From assembly GCA_025201765.1 (NCBI GenBank), contig MU623373.1, positions 62,001-126,000 of the forward strand: DNA of 64,000 nt, written 5' to 3'. The DNA is from Daldinia sp. FL1419 (taxonomy: Eukaryota; Ascomycota; Sordariomycetes; Xylariales; Hypoxylaceae). A model generated the notes under the pieces. The model was not told where the DNA came from, did no database searches, and saw nothing but the letters and a program-made list of their open reading frames with translations. The position numbers and the translations under genes were made by a program. Below, one piece after another: positions 22,532 through 34,056 of the stretch (its first letter is position 1; each line of letters begins with the position of its first letter).

Positions 22532-24553
22532 TCATTGTCCCTGTTGCCCTTGCGTAGGTGGTTGGTTCGTACCATAACCCGGTGAATGCGGCGATTGTAG
22601 TGGTGGATGGTTTTGAAGCGGTGGCGCCTGACCGTAGACTTGAGTACCGTCGAGTAATTGTGGATCGTACGTAGTTGACCCAGGTAGCTCCGTTGGTGTA
22701 TTGCCGACGGCAGTCAGCTCAGTACTGTATGTTTGCCCATATGGTTGTAAATATGCTTGAGGGTACTGCTGAGGATATTGCTGGGGATATTGTTGGACGT
22801 ATGGTTGGGGGTATTGTTGCGGATATTGCTGGGCGTATTGCTGGCTGTACATCGCCATATTTGGCGGTGGTCCTGATGTAGCCGTAGATATTTCCGTCAT
22901 ACCTGGCGAGCTGGGATTCTTGACGGGTGCGTAATATCCTTGCTCGGGAGTATGGTGCGCCGTATAAGCTGTGCTAGGAGCAGGCCCTTCGGGAGTGGGG
23001 GCCTTGCGACGGCGTAGGAAAAAGAAGACGAGGGCGGCGATTAATGCTAAACCGGCGACACCGACACATGCTCCGATGGCGGCTTTAGCTCCCGTCGAAA
23101 GACCGGCTGCCGGAGTAGCGGTTTCTTGGGTGGATGCGTTAGTCGCTGTAGGAGGACTCACGGTCGCAGAACCGTCTACCTCGCTAGGATCGAGAGCCGT
23201 CCAGGATCCTGACCATGATTCTTTCCAATCGTTCGAGCTAGCCTTGACCGAATCGCCGTTTGCAAGTTCAATAACAGAGGGGGCTGGTATATTAGGACCA
23301 GGTGCTTGGGCAAGCCACCATGACTTAGTACCCCAATTCGCACCAATAAATGCATCCTGGAGGAAAGCCCGGCCAAGAGTATATATGTGAGAAGGGCCCG
23401 TGTAGCAGGGAAAATACTGTGTTGGCTTGTCGATCAATGGCGCCGTCAGCGTAAGGTTTAAATGCCGAAAGGGAACAGAGATGGAAACATTCTTTGTGTT
23501 CGAGTCGCCTATGAAAACGAACTCCAGAACAGAGGCAGAATTGACAATCTGCGTGTATTTTGGCTCGTCGGTTTTCCAGAAATATAAACCGAGGTCTTCG
23601 TTATAAGTCACGGGGAGATTCTTTGCAATGGCGTCGCACGTCGATTTAGGGAGTGACAGATAAGGAGAGCAACCATCGACCGAGACTTGAACACCCCCAG
23701 AAGTGATGGACGAATTGTCGGCCGCGAGAAGGCCATCCAGAGAATCAAACTTCCACGGCGATGAACCATCTATCACTTTGATACTAATGTCTTTCAAGGT
23801 GATGTCTTTCGTATAATCATCGGAGTACGTGAGGACGTCCCCGACGATTCGGTTCTGATCGTAACCACCGAAATAGAACGAACCCGGCATCCGGGGGTTT
23901 GCCGATCCAATGTGCATTCCGAAAGAGTTGGACGCGGTCGTATTGTGCGCCCATAAATATCCAGGAACAAGACTTGCATTAATCAATGGTCCGTAGCTGT
24001 TGGAAAAGGACTGGTTGATCGTTGCTGGAGCTCCTATCCCCAGGCAGCCTACAGTCAAGGGATACCATTGTCCATTCGGATAGGTCATATATGACTCGCT
24101 TAATAAAGACAGCGAAACATTCTCTATCGTTGCGCCTCCAAATTCCATCGCGTCAACCCACGATTTAGTCTTTTCGCCCACTACTTGCACGCCCTGCATA
24201 TAGTCTGGACCCGACTGATATTGAATCTGGCCCGTCGATCCTGTAGTATCCACCTGTGACTGGGCATCATTGTAGAGTCCAGCTTGGTTAGCATAGCAAG
24301 GAATTGACGTATTGTGGTTGCAGTAATCGCTTGTCAGAACAAAAGTCTGATATTCACGACCCGGGTACATCGATATCTTCTGCTCGCTACCCAAAGTCAC
24401 TTCAATCGCTGGCCAAGGACCATCAGGTCCAAAGGTCGAGCTAGACCATTTCGCCGCAATGGGTGCCGTGTCCGCCCCGACAAGTTCGAAGACCGCTAGA
24501 TAGAAAAGAAAGGAGACAGGTAAAGACCGTGTAGAGGCCATGGTTAGAAGCAC
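22532..24553 (-). CDS. membrane-anchored aspartic-protease-like protein (A1 fold, catalytic site altered)
   Basis: A single exon of 673 residues. A signal peptide (about 1-28) precedes an A1-like ectodomain (about 35-450) with many N-glycosylation sites. The first lobe reads WPAIEVTLGSEQKISMYPG where active pepsins have a DTGS motif, so the first catalytic Asp is missing; the second lobe reads VSVDGCSPYLSLP, with an Asp but not DTGS/T. After a Thr/Ser/Pro-rich linker comes one membrane span (AIGACVGVAGLALIAALVFF, about 490-510) and RRRK stop-transfer residues. The cytoplasmic tail carries a QQYPQQYPQ-type repeat. Fungal proteins of this layout are common and of unknown function; a proteolytic role is doubtful. 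A second ATG four codons in (MAST) is an equally good start. Confidence 0.78.
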   Translation of the reverse strand: MLLTMASTRSLPVSFLFYLAVFELVGADTAPIAAKWSSSTFGPDGPWPAIEVTLGSEQKISMYPGREYQTFVLTSDYCNHNTSIPCYANQAGLYNDAQSQVDTTGSTGQIQYQSGPDYMQGVQVVGEKTKSWVDAMEFGGATIENVSLSLLSESYMTYPNGQWYPLTVGCLGIGAPATINQSFSNSYGPLINASLVPGYLWAHNTTASNSFGMHIGSANPRMPGSFYFGGYDQNRIVGDVLTYSDDYTKDITLKDISIKVIDGSSPWKFDSLDGLLAADNSSITSGGVQVSVDGCSPYLSLPKSTCDAIAKNLPVTYNEDLGLYFWKTDEPKYTQIVNSASVLEFVFIGDSNTKNVSISVPFRHLNLTLTAPLIDKPTQYFPCYTGPSHIYTLGRAFLQDAFIGANWGTKSWWLAQAPGPNIPAPSVIELANGDSVKASSNDWKESWSGSWTALDPSEVDGSATVSPPTATNASTQETATPAAGLSTGAKAAIGACVGVAGLALIAALVFFFLRRRKAPTPEGPAPSTAYTAHHTPEQGYYAPVKNPSSPGMTEISTATSGPPPNMAMYSQQYAQQYPQQYPQPYVQQYPQQYPQQYPQAYLQPYGQTYSTELTAVGNTPTELPGSTTYDPQLLDGTQVYGQAPPLQNHPPLQSPHSPGYGTNQPPTQGQQGQ

Positions 24554-26745
24554 GCAAAAGCGCGATGGAAGCGGCGCACTATTTTGCGGCTTCGTGAAAG
24601 ACGATACTCGGCGTCGCTATCGTAGAGGGGAAGAAAGAAAGACTTTACATTAGAGAAGGAAATGTGAATAGAGAACGGGATGGGATGGGATGGGATCATC
24701 ACTATACCAGCCCCAGGAACAGGCTCGACTGGGGACATAGTCCGCATTCGATGCTCCATCGGAAAAGTACAGTACATATGCTGCGACGTGCATGCCTACC
24801 TCTCTACCGAGTATACTAGACATACCATGCATTAGGTACTCTTCATACCCTTCATACCCAAGTAGGATCCATTGGGCGCTTACGGATAACTACCGCTAAG
24901 CTATCTAGGCTAAGACAAGTCCTACCCAAAAATATTTAAGCAGACAAGGAGATGAGGCTGTGGATCGTGAGACTGACCAGGGTCGTGTTCCACTAATTTT
25001 ACTGCCAGGAAAGCTTCGAAGGATCTGAATGCTAGAGACCTCGAGCCGAACTCAGTTAAGAGCGACATCAGCTTTCCATTTGATGGTATCAGCCAGCGGA
25101 CTGCGCCCCTTTCTTGCTGCAGACGGGTTCGAAGTTAAGCATTGCATATGGGGTTGCCCTTGTGATTTCATCATCTTGGAGGTAAAGATTCCAAGGCTGA
25201 AGTCAAAGAGATAAGGTTAATATCGTGGGGCTATTCGACGACGACACGTGCTATAGTTGTTTGATTAGATGCGGCCACAATAGATTTCTTTTTCTTTCCG
25301 TCTTTTTTTCCAATTCTGTATATGATTAGAACAGTAACAAAGAAGATCTTGCCCAACCTTCAGCGCCGTCCCTCAGTTTCTACCCTCTCTTATATTAAAT
25401 AAGATAAAATAGGTTTAGGAGATTCTCAGAGGGTTTTATGATAGACCCTGACCTCTTTGGGGGCCAAAAAGGTACCTAGCCTACTATCTCCACCATGAAT
25501 AATGCCCCATAAAGCTCACTCAGAATGTTATTCATCATGGGGCTCGTGTAGTGTATATGAAACCACTGCGATCAGCTTGGTAACTCGACAGGCAGCGGAT
25601 CAGCAGAACCATCCATCGAGGGGACCCGGAACCGACCATCTATGTAATAGTGGTAGACATATCGTCTCGACCGTCGGCTATAGGTAGTATTCGTTGCTAT
25701 GCTGGCTGCCACCCTTATATGTAAGCGAATCCTTGCAGCAGTCGTAGCCCTTTAAGAGATAGGAACGTATCAGATTAATGATCTCGAATAATTGTTCGAC
25801 AAATGAATATGGGCCGAGCAAACCGAGTCATGCCATTACATGGTAACTGCCGACCTATCTTCGAACCTATCCTACACAAGGCGGTAATAGAAAATACATA
25901 TTATCTTGAATACCTAGGTAGGTATGGAGAAGTATGGAGAAGTATGGAGTTCGCGTTTGTGTTCCCAAGTCGCCACAAAATATTGCTGTACATAGTAGAG
26001 AACTACATGTACCTATGTACTAGTTAATGTAGGTACTAGGTACCTACCTACCTAAGGTATAATATGGACATACACTATATGGGTACAGCAGGTACTTCAG
26101 CACCTACCCCCAGCACATTAAAATGGGCAACTTCCATCCTCCCTTAGTTGCTTAGGTACTGCAGGTGCCAGCCCCGCCACCTAACAAATGCCTGTGTAGA
26201 AAGACAGCGACACTGCAGCAAGACGCAGCCTACGGGCAGGACAGTACCTAAGCCACACGTAGGCGGGTATTGTACAATACCTACATCATCCTACAATAAG
26301 AGGTATAAGGTACCTATTGTATATGGATTTCTAGCAAACTTTTAGGTACAATATCATGCAGATATTAGCGGTTTTCGTAATCCATAACAGGTAGACTCAG
26401 TAATCTTGATTCAGCCTGTTCGGAATCCATTCTCGGGAAACCAAAGTCGGGAACTTTTCCTTATCTTCGTTCACAGCAACTAACCTGGGCATTCATTTCT
26501 ACCCAGTCCATCCACACCATGATATACTGTGAGCAGATGGATGTGTTTTTAACGTCCATTTGATAAATGCTTGTCTAGTCCATGTACCTTTTACGATTTA
26601 CCAAAATACCTTGTTTCCCTAATGACTACCGTTTCATTGTTTAGTTGCCATTGATTTCCTTCCCAGCGAATCCTTGGTGATTCAACTTCCTTTCCTGTAC
26701 ACCACAGAATCTCAACTTCCCCCATCATAAGTAGTAAACTTCGAT
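24554..26745. other. intergenic
   Basis: About 2.2 kb without a recognised gene. A GGGAT tandem (four units) lies at 24678-24698, and TACCTACC-type repeats at 26028-26060. The last 250 bases form the leader of the glycosyltransferase gene. Confidence 0.45.
26028..26060. repeat. TACCTAGGTA-type palindromic repeat
   Basis: TGTAGGTACTAGGTACCTACCTACC: same dispersed family as at 842-933, 8436, 28240, 29970, 33181 and 41096. Confidence 0.7.
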
Positions 26746-28066
26746 ATGGCTCCGCTTTGGGGTTCCTCCTGGTCCTCCACATGGGGCTCTTTATCTGGAT
26801 ATAGCGCCGTTCAGAATAGCGAACAAAGCGCCGCGACGAGTTCTACCGATTCTTCTCACCTCAAACCCAGCCTTGGCCAAATCCTAAGTTCGAAGCGAGT
26901 GCGTTACGCTGCCTTTTCCCTCGCTGCTGTCGGTATATTCCTACTCGGCTTCCGAAACTACGATCGTCTCCCCTCTATCGAGAGTTTCCGAAGCAGCAAT
27001 GCCGTCACCGCCGGTTCCAATTCAAACTGTCCTCCCGCAGTCGTACCGACGTTCGAAGATTCGCAGGTTGACTGGTCGCGTTTTGCCTATACACAATATG
27101 TTACCAATGCTGCGTATTTATGCAACTCCGTCATGATCTTCGAGACTCTATTTCGTCTCGGCAGTAAGGCCGATCGCGTTATGATGTATCCGGAGAGCAT
27201 GATGAAGGCTGATGAGACGAACCCAACGTCGGACGAGGCTAAGTTACTTATTAAGGCTCGGGACGAGTACAAGGTTAAGCTAGTGCCCGTAGAGATCAAA
27301 CGACGAGCTGGAGGTGATGGTAAGCACGTTCGCATCCGTTCTTGTTTCTAAGTGCTTATTCTCTAATCTTATTTCTAGCTACTTGGGCTGAATCCTTCAC
27401 CAAGCTTTTGGCATTCAACCAAACTCAATACACCCGTGTCTTAAACGTCGACTCGGATTCAACTATTCTTCAAACCATGGACGAACTGTTCCTCATACCC
27501 CCATGCCCCGTTGCTATGCCTCGTGCTTATTGGCTATTTCCGGACAATAAGATCCTGTCGTCTCAACTAATGTTAGTCCAACCTAGCGCGGTCGAGTTTG
27601 ATAGGATTATGCAGAAGATGGAATCTGCCGGGCGCAATGACTACGATATGGAAATTGTAAATCAGTTATACGCGGATACTGCTATGATCCTCCCGCATCG
27701 TCCTTATGACTTGTTAACGGGCGAGTTTCGCGGTGATAACCACCAGAACTACTTGGGCACCGATCGGGAAGAGTGGGATCCTGTTGCCATCTACAATGAA
27801 GCCAAGTTCCTCCACTTCTCCGACTGGCCTGTACCGAAGCCGTGGCTCCCCATGTCCGACTCAATGCGACAGGACAAGCAGCCCAAGTGTGTGACGAAGG
27901 ACGGTCAGGAGGATTGTTCGGCAAGAGATTTATGGAACGGATTTTATGATGATTTCTCTGACCGGCGTTCGGTAAGTACCAATACTATACAGCATCACTA
28001 CGTCCTTTGAGATACTAACGTCTATTCTAGAGGGTTTGCAACGCCGGAAGAAAGGTTAGGCGATAA
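26746..28066 (+). CDS. Golgi N-acetylglucosaminyltransferase-like protein (GNT1/GT8-type)
   Basis: Three exons (26746-27319, 27379-27971, 28031-28066) give 400 residues; both introns are 59 nt. It is a type II membrane protein: a cytoplasmic N-terminus, one span at about 54-69 (YAAFSLAAVGIFLLGF), then a luminal catalytic domain. The fold resembles glycogenin-type GT8 enzymes: FAYTQYVTNAAYLCNSVMI at the start, LLAFNQTQYTRVLNVDSDSTI with the metal-binding DSD at 216-218, and the FLHFSDWPVPKPW element near the end. Fungal homologues are annotated as glucose N-acetyltransferase 1, after yeast Gnt1, which caps N-glycan mannoses with GlcNAc in the Golgi. The short last exon codes only 11 residues (RVCNAGRKVRR) and depends on the second intron. 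Confidence 0.85.
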
Positions 28067-28239
28067 TTGAGTAATGCCGGACCTGTTCCGGTTGAGTTGA
28101 TCTTTGTTTTGATAACGAATACCTCGAATTGTATTTTACGTGGCATGACATGTTATAGATACCAGCATTGAATAACGGGAGTGCATTTAACCCTTCCACA
28201 AGAGAATTGACGGTACGGCGGATATATTCTAATAAATAT

Positions 28240-28256
28240 CTAGGTACCTAGGTACT
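28240..28256. repeat. TACCTAGGTA-type palindromic repeat
   Basis: CTAGGTACCTAGGTACT, a near-perfect palindrome of the dispersed family. Confidence 0.7.
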
Positions 28257-29969
28257 TATAAGCAAAAAAAAAATATACTACACAGCGAGCTACTTGATAG
28301 AAGTAGACGGTGCCACTAAATACTCGGGGACTATGCCATGACTGGATGGACCTATATTACGTAGGTCCAATTTGACCAATTTAATAGACGATATAAATAA
28401 TATTATTTTATTCTTTGTTGGTAAGCATCCTAGCCAGAGTGGTAAGTAATATGATATGCGCTTTAAAAGTTATTGACATAGGGGATAAATAGGTAGTTTT
28501 TCGTTATCCTCAAAAGTGCATACGTACCTCCTTTTATTTTCCAATCTTCGTTTCTGCCCCAAGCATCAAGTCATAGTGTTATAAGGGGCTATTGCCCGGC
28601 CTTTTGATATAGTCTCTTCTCTTCAGTTCTATCCTCAAGTGGCAACCTTAGAAAAAACTTTAGGCGGTTTTATGTATTTCTCTGCATTTAATCGGACACA
28701 GTAGAATTACATCTGGCTTCTCGGTGTCTCTATCAAGGAGAAATAAGGATAGACCTGTTTGTTTATTTACTTTGTAGATAAATAGGTAGGTACCCGTAAC
28801 AAATCCTCTCGCCCATCCTGGCCTTTTGCGAGTAATATATGCTATCGTTTACTCGTCCGCGCGATTCCTTATATCGTTATCCAAAGGGCGCGCATATAGT
28901 TTTGAGGAACTTTATGAACTCTATGATTTTATGAGCTTTGAACCTCTCTAGGTTAGGTACTTGCCAGTTTGGTGCATCATAATTTATTTCGGAACTAAGA
29001 TCACTTATTAGTGTGACTGCTATTGGCGCCGAGCTATACTAACTTATATCAAGACCTACTCAACTCGAGAGTTACCGTGAGCTACACGAGCCATTCGTAC
29101 TCCCACGTGGGGTTAACATATTATGCAACTCGTACGATCCAAGGGAAAAAAAAGAAAAAAAAAGAGAAACCGTTTTCGTTAATGCATTTTGTGGTAATTA
29201 CCATCTTTTTAGTTCTATCCTGTTCACTTTGACGCTCCCTAACCTAAATAAATAGCCAAACTCGTCAAACAGTAGCTGAAAAATTGCTTATTCTTAGTTA
29301 TGAGGGATATATGTTTTGACTTTCTCAAGCTCTCTCAAAGCCGAAGTGGCTAGTGGGGTTGATTTCCTATAAGAGCACGCAGACCTATCAGAAGCCGTCA
29401 AAGTTATTAATATACGGAATTTGGCCGTCGGCAAATCCGAATTTGCGGCATCGGTAGATCGGTAGACCGTATGCGGTCATGAGTTGCGCTTTGCTATAAC
29501 CGTAACGGTAGGTGGGTGCGCCATATCTTTTACCATACAGGCCATATCAGCGTATCTACCTACGAAACGGTATGGAGACGCCGTGATTCGCCCATGTTGA
29601 TAATTTTGCTTTGTCGATTTTCTAACAGCCGGCCAAGAACTGGGCGAACCAGGATGTCGGATTCAGGGTCCCCCCTCGTCATGTCCGGACTAGTCCACAG
29701 CAGGCTGAGCCATCGGCCTGAATGGTTAGAAATCATAGGATTGAGCCCCAAATATGAGGGGGAGATAAATACAAGGGTGAAGAAAAGGAAAGTGAGCACA
29801 TGGAAGTTGAAAGGTGACGCTATGGCGGAACTGATTTTATTATTCTAATTAATTCTTCCTTCACGTAACATACCTCTTACCAGCCTACGTACCTCACCCC
29901 AGGTAATATACATACATCATAATATATCTCACCAACGCCTTTACGTTTGTGACGATACCCCAGTTATAT

Positions 29970-30000
29970 ACCTACCTAGGTTAGGTATAGGTTAGGTACA
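29970..30000. repeat. TACCTAGGTA-type palindromic repeat
   Basis: ACCTACCTAGGTTAGGTATAGG followed by another TTAGGTA; lies 140 nt upstream of the SH3-protein start. Confidence 0.65.
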
Positions 30001-30139
30001 TAGACATGTGCTCGTATGCACGTCGTCTTACGCTCTAGTCCGGTTTTGTCAAGGCTACGTATCTCCAACTTCGGCGTTCGCACTACTATTCTCCAATCCA
30101 CATGTTCGAGCGCGTTCGGATGCGTCTCGACAATCGGTG

Positions 30140-32745
30140 ATGGCCATCGAAGTCGAGGAGCTTCTTATCCAACCCTTCCGAGAAGTAGTGGAGCGAGGCA
30201 AAGAAGCTGTTGCCAATGCCGAAGCAGCAGCGGGCAGCGGTACGGATGAAGGCGGTGCCGATCTGTCGGACGTACAGGATGTGGCGGATATGCTCAAAGC
30301 CGCACGCTCTCTGGTGAAAGAAGGCGAGAGGGCCTTGCAAAGACTGTTGCCTCTATGGCAGGAGCGCGTAGACCAACACGGGGACGCGTTTACAGAAACT
30401 ATGCGACAGAATGGTGAATGCTTACCTACTATCATTTTCATCCCCCTATTATCAATATAAGAGTTGCGATGTACAATTGCTACTCAGGATGAGCCTATAA
30501 TTCAAGCAATTCCACTGACGCTAAAGCTTTGTAGATCGGATACTTGACAACCAAAGGCGATTGGAAGATTTGCTCTACGACTTGGACGATTTCATCCAGG
30601 TCGATTCGTTCGATCCCGAGAGGTTCGCAGAGGTGCAAGCGTCGTCTAAGGCATTCGCTCTAGCCCTTATGGAGACAATCAAGAGAATACATATCGACGA
30701 AAGTGTACTGGCAGCACCATCTCCACCATCTCCACCATCCTGGATACAGCCATCACCTTCGCAGGGGTTGGATGATAGAGGCCGTGGTAATAGCGGATCT
30801 ATCACTCCCTTGAGACTTAGTGATAATACCGGTATGAGCGGTGCCAGTACACTGTCTAGACGACCGTCGAGCCCCGATATATTAGGAGCGGAGCGCGATT
30901 TCATCAGTCTCGTATCCGGCCCTCCTGCTGCGCCACCTTCGAACTCGAGAACGTCGGCTTGGGTGAGCGAGCAGACGACCGCTGCTAAATCGTGGTCTCG
31001 CAATAATTCGATCCCAGAAGATGACTACTTTGTGGCGCAGCCTGTTATCTTCAATAGCCTTGATAGCCTTGCTTTGCACGGCCAAGAGCTGTCGATACCA
31101 CCCAACGCACCAAAAAGCCCGGATACTTCATATAGTAGAATGTCTTGGTATACTACTACTGGAAGTCATACCTCAGGGCCTAGATCATCCGTCCATATTC
31201 CCACAAGCGATCAGAGAACAACTTCGCTTGCTAAGTCAATGGCAAACCTCGCCGAAACCCACGAACCGACGGATGCCGAGTTGCCACCATTACCAAGTCC
31301 ACCGGCTTACGAAGATGGCTTGATACCCGCCGAAGAACTTTTCGCGGCGAGAAAGGACTCGTTTTCTGGCTACCAGATTGGATTAGACAGTAGTCTTTAT
31401 ATACATAAAGGATTGTGTACGGGTTCGCAGACGTATCGGGTTAAGGGACGCAGGAGTGCTACTAAGGCCGTGATGGAATATGTGAGCACTTTTTTTTTTT
31501 TTTTTTTTTTTTTGGCACAGCTAATTCGCCATACATATTGCATTTCTCCAAACGAGGTTATACTTGGAGATTTTATACTGACGTTGCATGAACAGGGGAC
31601 TAGACGAAGCATTGCTCGATGCACCGAGTGCGAGTTTGCGCAAAACCTGCTAGAGGTAGAACTGGACGACGCTTTAGACCGTAAGAAAAAGTCCCCTAAT
31701 CACTGCGGATCATTCGGCTAACTTAGGATTAAAAAATCGTAGCAAGTGGAAATTTTAGCAAAGCTGGCGTCTTGTATCGTGTACGTTTTCTGTATAAGTC
31801 TCACCTAGTCTCAACCTCGGCATTTACAAGGCAATTCGGCTGTCTTTTCTGTGCGGAAAAGGGGCAAACCGTCTATGCCGATGATGCTACAATATTTACG
31901 ACACAAGATCAACTATTCAAACACTTATCGCGGCATCCCCAGCCTTTGCCTGAGATCCCTGGAATCACCATCCTGTACGGCGAAGTGCCTAAGAATGATC
32001 CTAGTGTTGAAGATTACGATCTCCACTTCCCCAACCCTCCCGTAGCTAGCTTACTCCCGGACACTGCGGTACTAGCCAAACTACCATCTGCGAGGGCCGT
32101 TAAAAGTCATATCAAACGTTATGGGCGCGATCTGACAGACCCTGACGGCAATGCAGATCGAGTGATGAAGTTTATGGAAGGTGCCCGTATTGTAGGTGTA
32201 GAGTTTCCAGAAAAATGGAAGGGGAAATGGTGTACTGGCTGGCATGACGGCCAATGGGGTTCTTTTCCCACAAAGCATGTCATGCTCGAAGCGCCCGCAA
32301 ATCCTCCTGGAGCGAACACGTGTACGGACGGGATGTTCGTCACGACGCGCTGGAAATGGGAAGTAAAGGATACATCGATAGGATGGTTATCATTCGACAA
32401 GGACGAAACGTTGTCCAATGTTTCCTGTATGTTGAGTCTCTACTTAACTTCAACCTCCCATATTCCCGTATCCCCTTTGAGCGATCCCCAAAGTTACCTA
32501 GATATTGGCTACTAATCCTATGGGCAGGGCTTAACCAAGATGACTGGTGTTGGTACGGGACGAAGAAGAATGGGAAAGGAGGACTCTTCCCACGATCGCA
32601 TATAAAAATGGAGTCTTTGAGAGGAGGTGCAATGAGGAGCGGAGACGAAGACGAAGACTCCATGCCCAAGGCCAAGAAACAAGGGAGCTTCGGTCTACCG
32701 ACTATAAAGATGCGTAGGATGACTATCGGTAGTAGTACGTCTTAA
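30140..32745 (+). CDS. SH3-domain protein
   Basis: Five exons (30140-30413, 30535-31481, 31596-31680, 31743-32426, 32528-32745) give 735 residues. The N-terminal 130 residues form an alpha-helical region (EVEELLIQPFREVVERGK onward). A long Ser/Pro-rich linker follows. A cysteine-bearing module comes next, with RCTECEFAQN and, later, RQFGCLFCAEKG, which fits a zinc-binding unit seen in this fungal family. Two SH3-like units close the protein: ARIVGVEFPEKWKG to WGSFPTKHVML, and GWLSFDKDETL to NDWCWYG-like DDWCWYGTKKNGKGGLFPRS. SH3 domains bind proline motifs, so an adaptor role at cortex or signalling complexes is likely. Intron 2 (31482-31595) is 114 nt, holds a T24 run and has no stop in frame. 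Start is the first ATG. Confidence 0.8.
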
Positions 32746-34056
32746 CACGCAAAACAGGAAATGGAGAGAGACTTCTAAGGGGCGGTATGTTTATTTATTC
32801 AACTTTCCACGTTAGGAATTGTTCACCGAGAGGGGGGTGTTGTGGGAGTCAGGGAGTGGGAGATGGTGAAGGTGTTGTAAACACTTACACTAAACGAGAC
32901 TTTGTTGGGCGTTTGGATGAGTTCATGGGTACTGGTATGCTACAACTACTAGTGTAAACTTTATATAATTTTCAATTATAATATGAGAATGAGCTTTGCG
33001 TTTACAGCTTCAAATATGATGCTTAGGTATGGATAGAGATGGTATAATCTTGAAAGTGATGAGAAAAGATATATGGACACACGGTGAAATAATGCGGACT
33101 AGGACTTACCAAGGTACCCCACGTTGGCCAAATCAGATTGTGGCTTTAGCAATGTACGTACCGACGCTAAAAGCAGTCGGTACCCAGGTACCTACTTAGT
33201 GTACATGTAGTACCTACTATTTTGATTGAAGATAATGACGTCACCGGAGTTTTCGTTCCCTGCTCTTTGACTCTAAATGTTGTCCAGCCTCGCAGTCAGT
33301 GATCGAGATTCTAGCCGCATGCAAACTCGTTCACCTTCATGGTGCAGCCTATTCGACAAAGAAGACGGGAGAGCTTATACAACTCTTTCTGTTTTGAAGC
33401 TAGTAGAAGTCGTTACTACATTATGTACTTGGATCGTTTGATAGGTACCTGGATTTCCGTGGTACCACAAAGTCACTGTAGCTACTACGTCATATTTGTA
33501 TAATGCAATGGCCACATAAGAGAACGTGAAGCTTTGAATGGGCGCTATGGGCAGACAATACTTCGATACTTTTGAGCTTTCCATGGAAGCTTCAACGCCC
33601 CTTTTCTTTTTTAGCTGTCAAATCATGTACCTTTCCATACGAAATATAGTAAAAAAATGCATATCTGCATAACTTTGCTGCCATCTTAACAAGGTAGGTA
33701 CGTAGTGTATTGTAGGTGCATACCTCATAAGGAACCTTTAATGCATGGAGCTGCCTGACCCAACGACTAACCAGCTAACTTGTCCAGCTTAGCTTGTGAC
33801 GGCAAATAAAACAAAACAGTGACGTGATACATTTTGACATATTCATCATCCTTCATCATCATCATACATTTTTAAACTCCGCCGATCTACCACCTCGTGC
33901 GAAACAAAATCGTTGCAATTCTTCCATCTTTCACGATATTTATTACCGTCGAAAATACTTAATTCCTCTAGTTGTAAAAAAAACCGAATAGTACGAAGCA
34001 TAACATTAACGGGAAACTAATAGCCAAACTACACAAGCTTGGATATCTGAACCGTC
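32746..34056. other. intergenic
   Basis: About 1.3 kb, no gene seen. TACCTAC-type repeats at 33181-33219; a CATCATC microsatellite near 33842-33866; the last 150 bases are the leader of the Ish1-like gene. Confidence 0.45.
33181..33219. repeat. TACCTAGGTA-type palindromic repeat
   Basis: TACCCAGGTACCTACTTAG followed by GTACATGTAGTACCTAC. Confidence 0.6.

Larger units (their letters stand above)
28067..30139. other. intergenic
   Basis: About 2.1 kb with no recognised gene. Open frames at 29023-29232 and 29516-29848 lack domains. Repeats of the TACCTAGG type occur at 28240-28256 and 29970-30000. An ORF extending upstream from 30140 to 30008 has no ATG and is taken as leader. Confidence 0.45.

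Noticed and set aside
25110..25160. Word GGTTCGAAGTTAAGC resembling Pol III or 5S rRNA sequence
   Set aside because: No cloverleaf forms and the rest of a 5S gene is absent.
30008..30139. Upstream extension of the SH3 protein
   Set aside because: Opens with GTG, no ATG, and the sequence lacks protein-like character.
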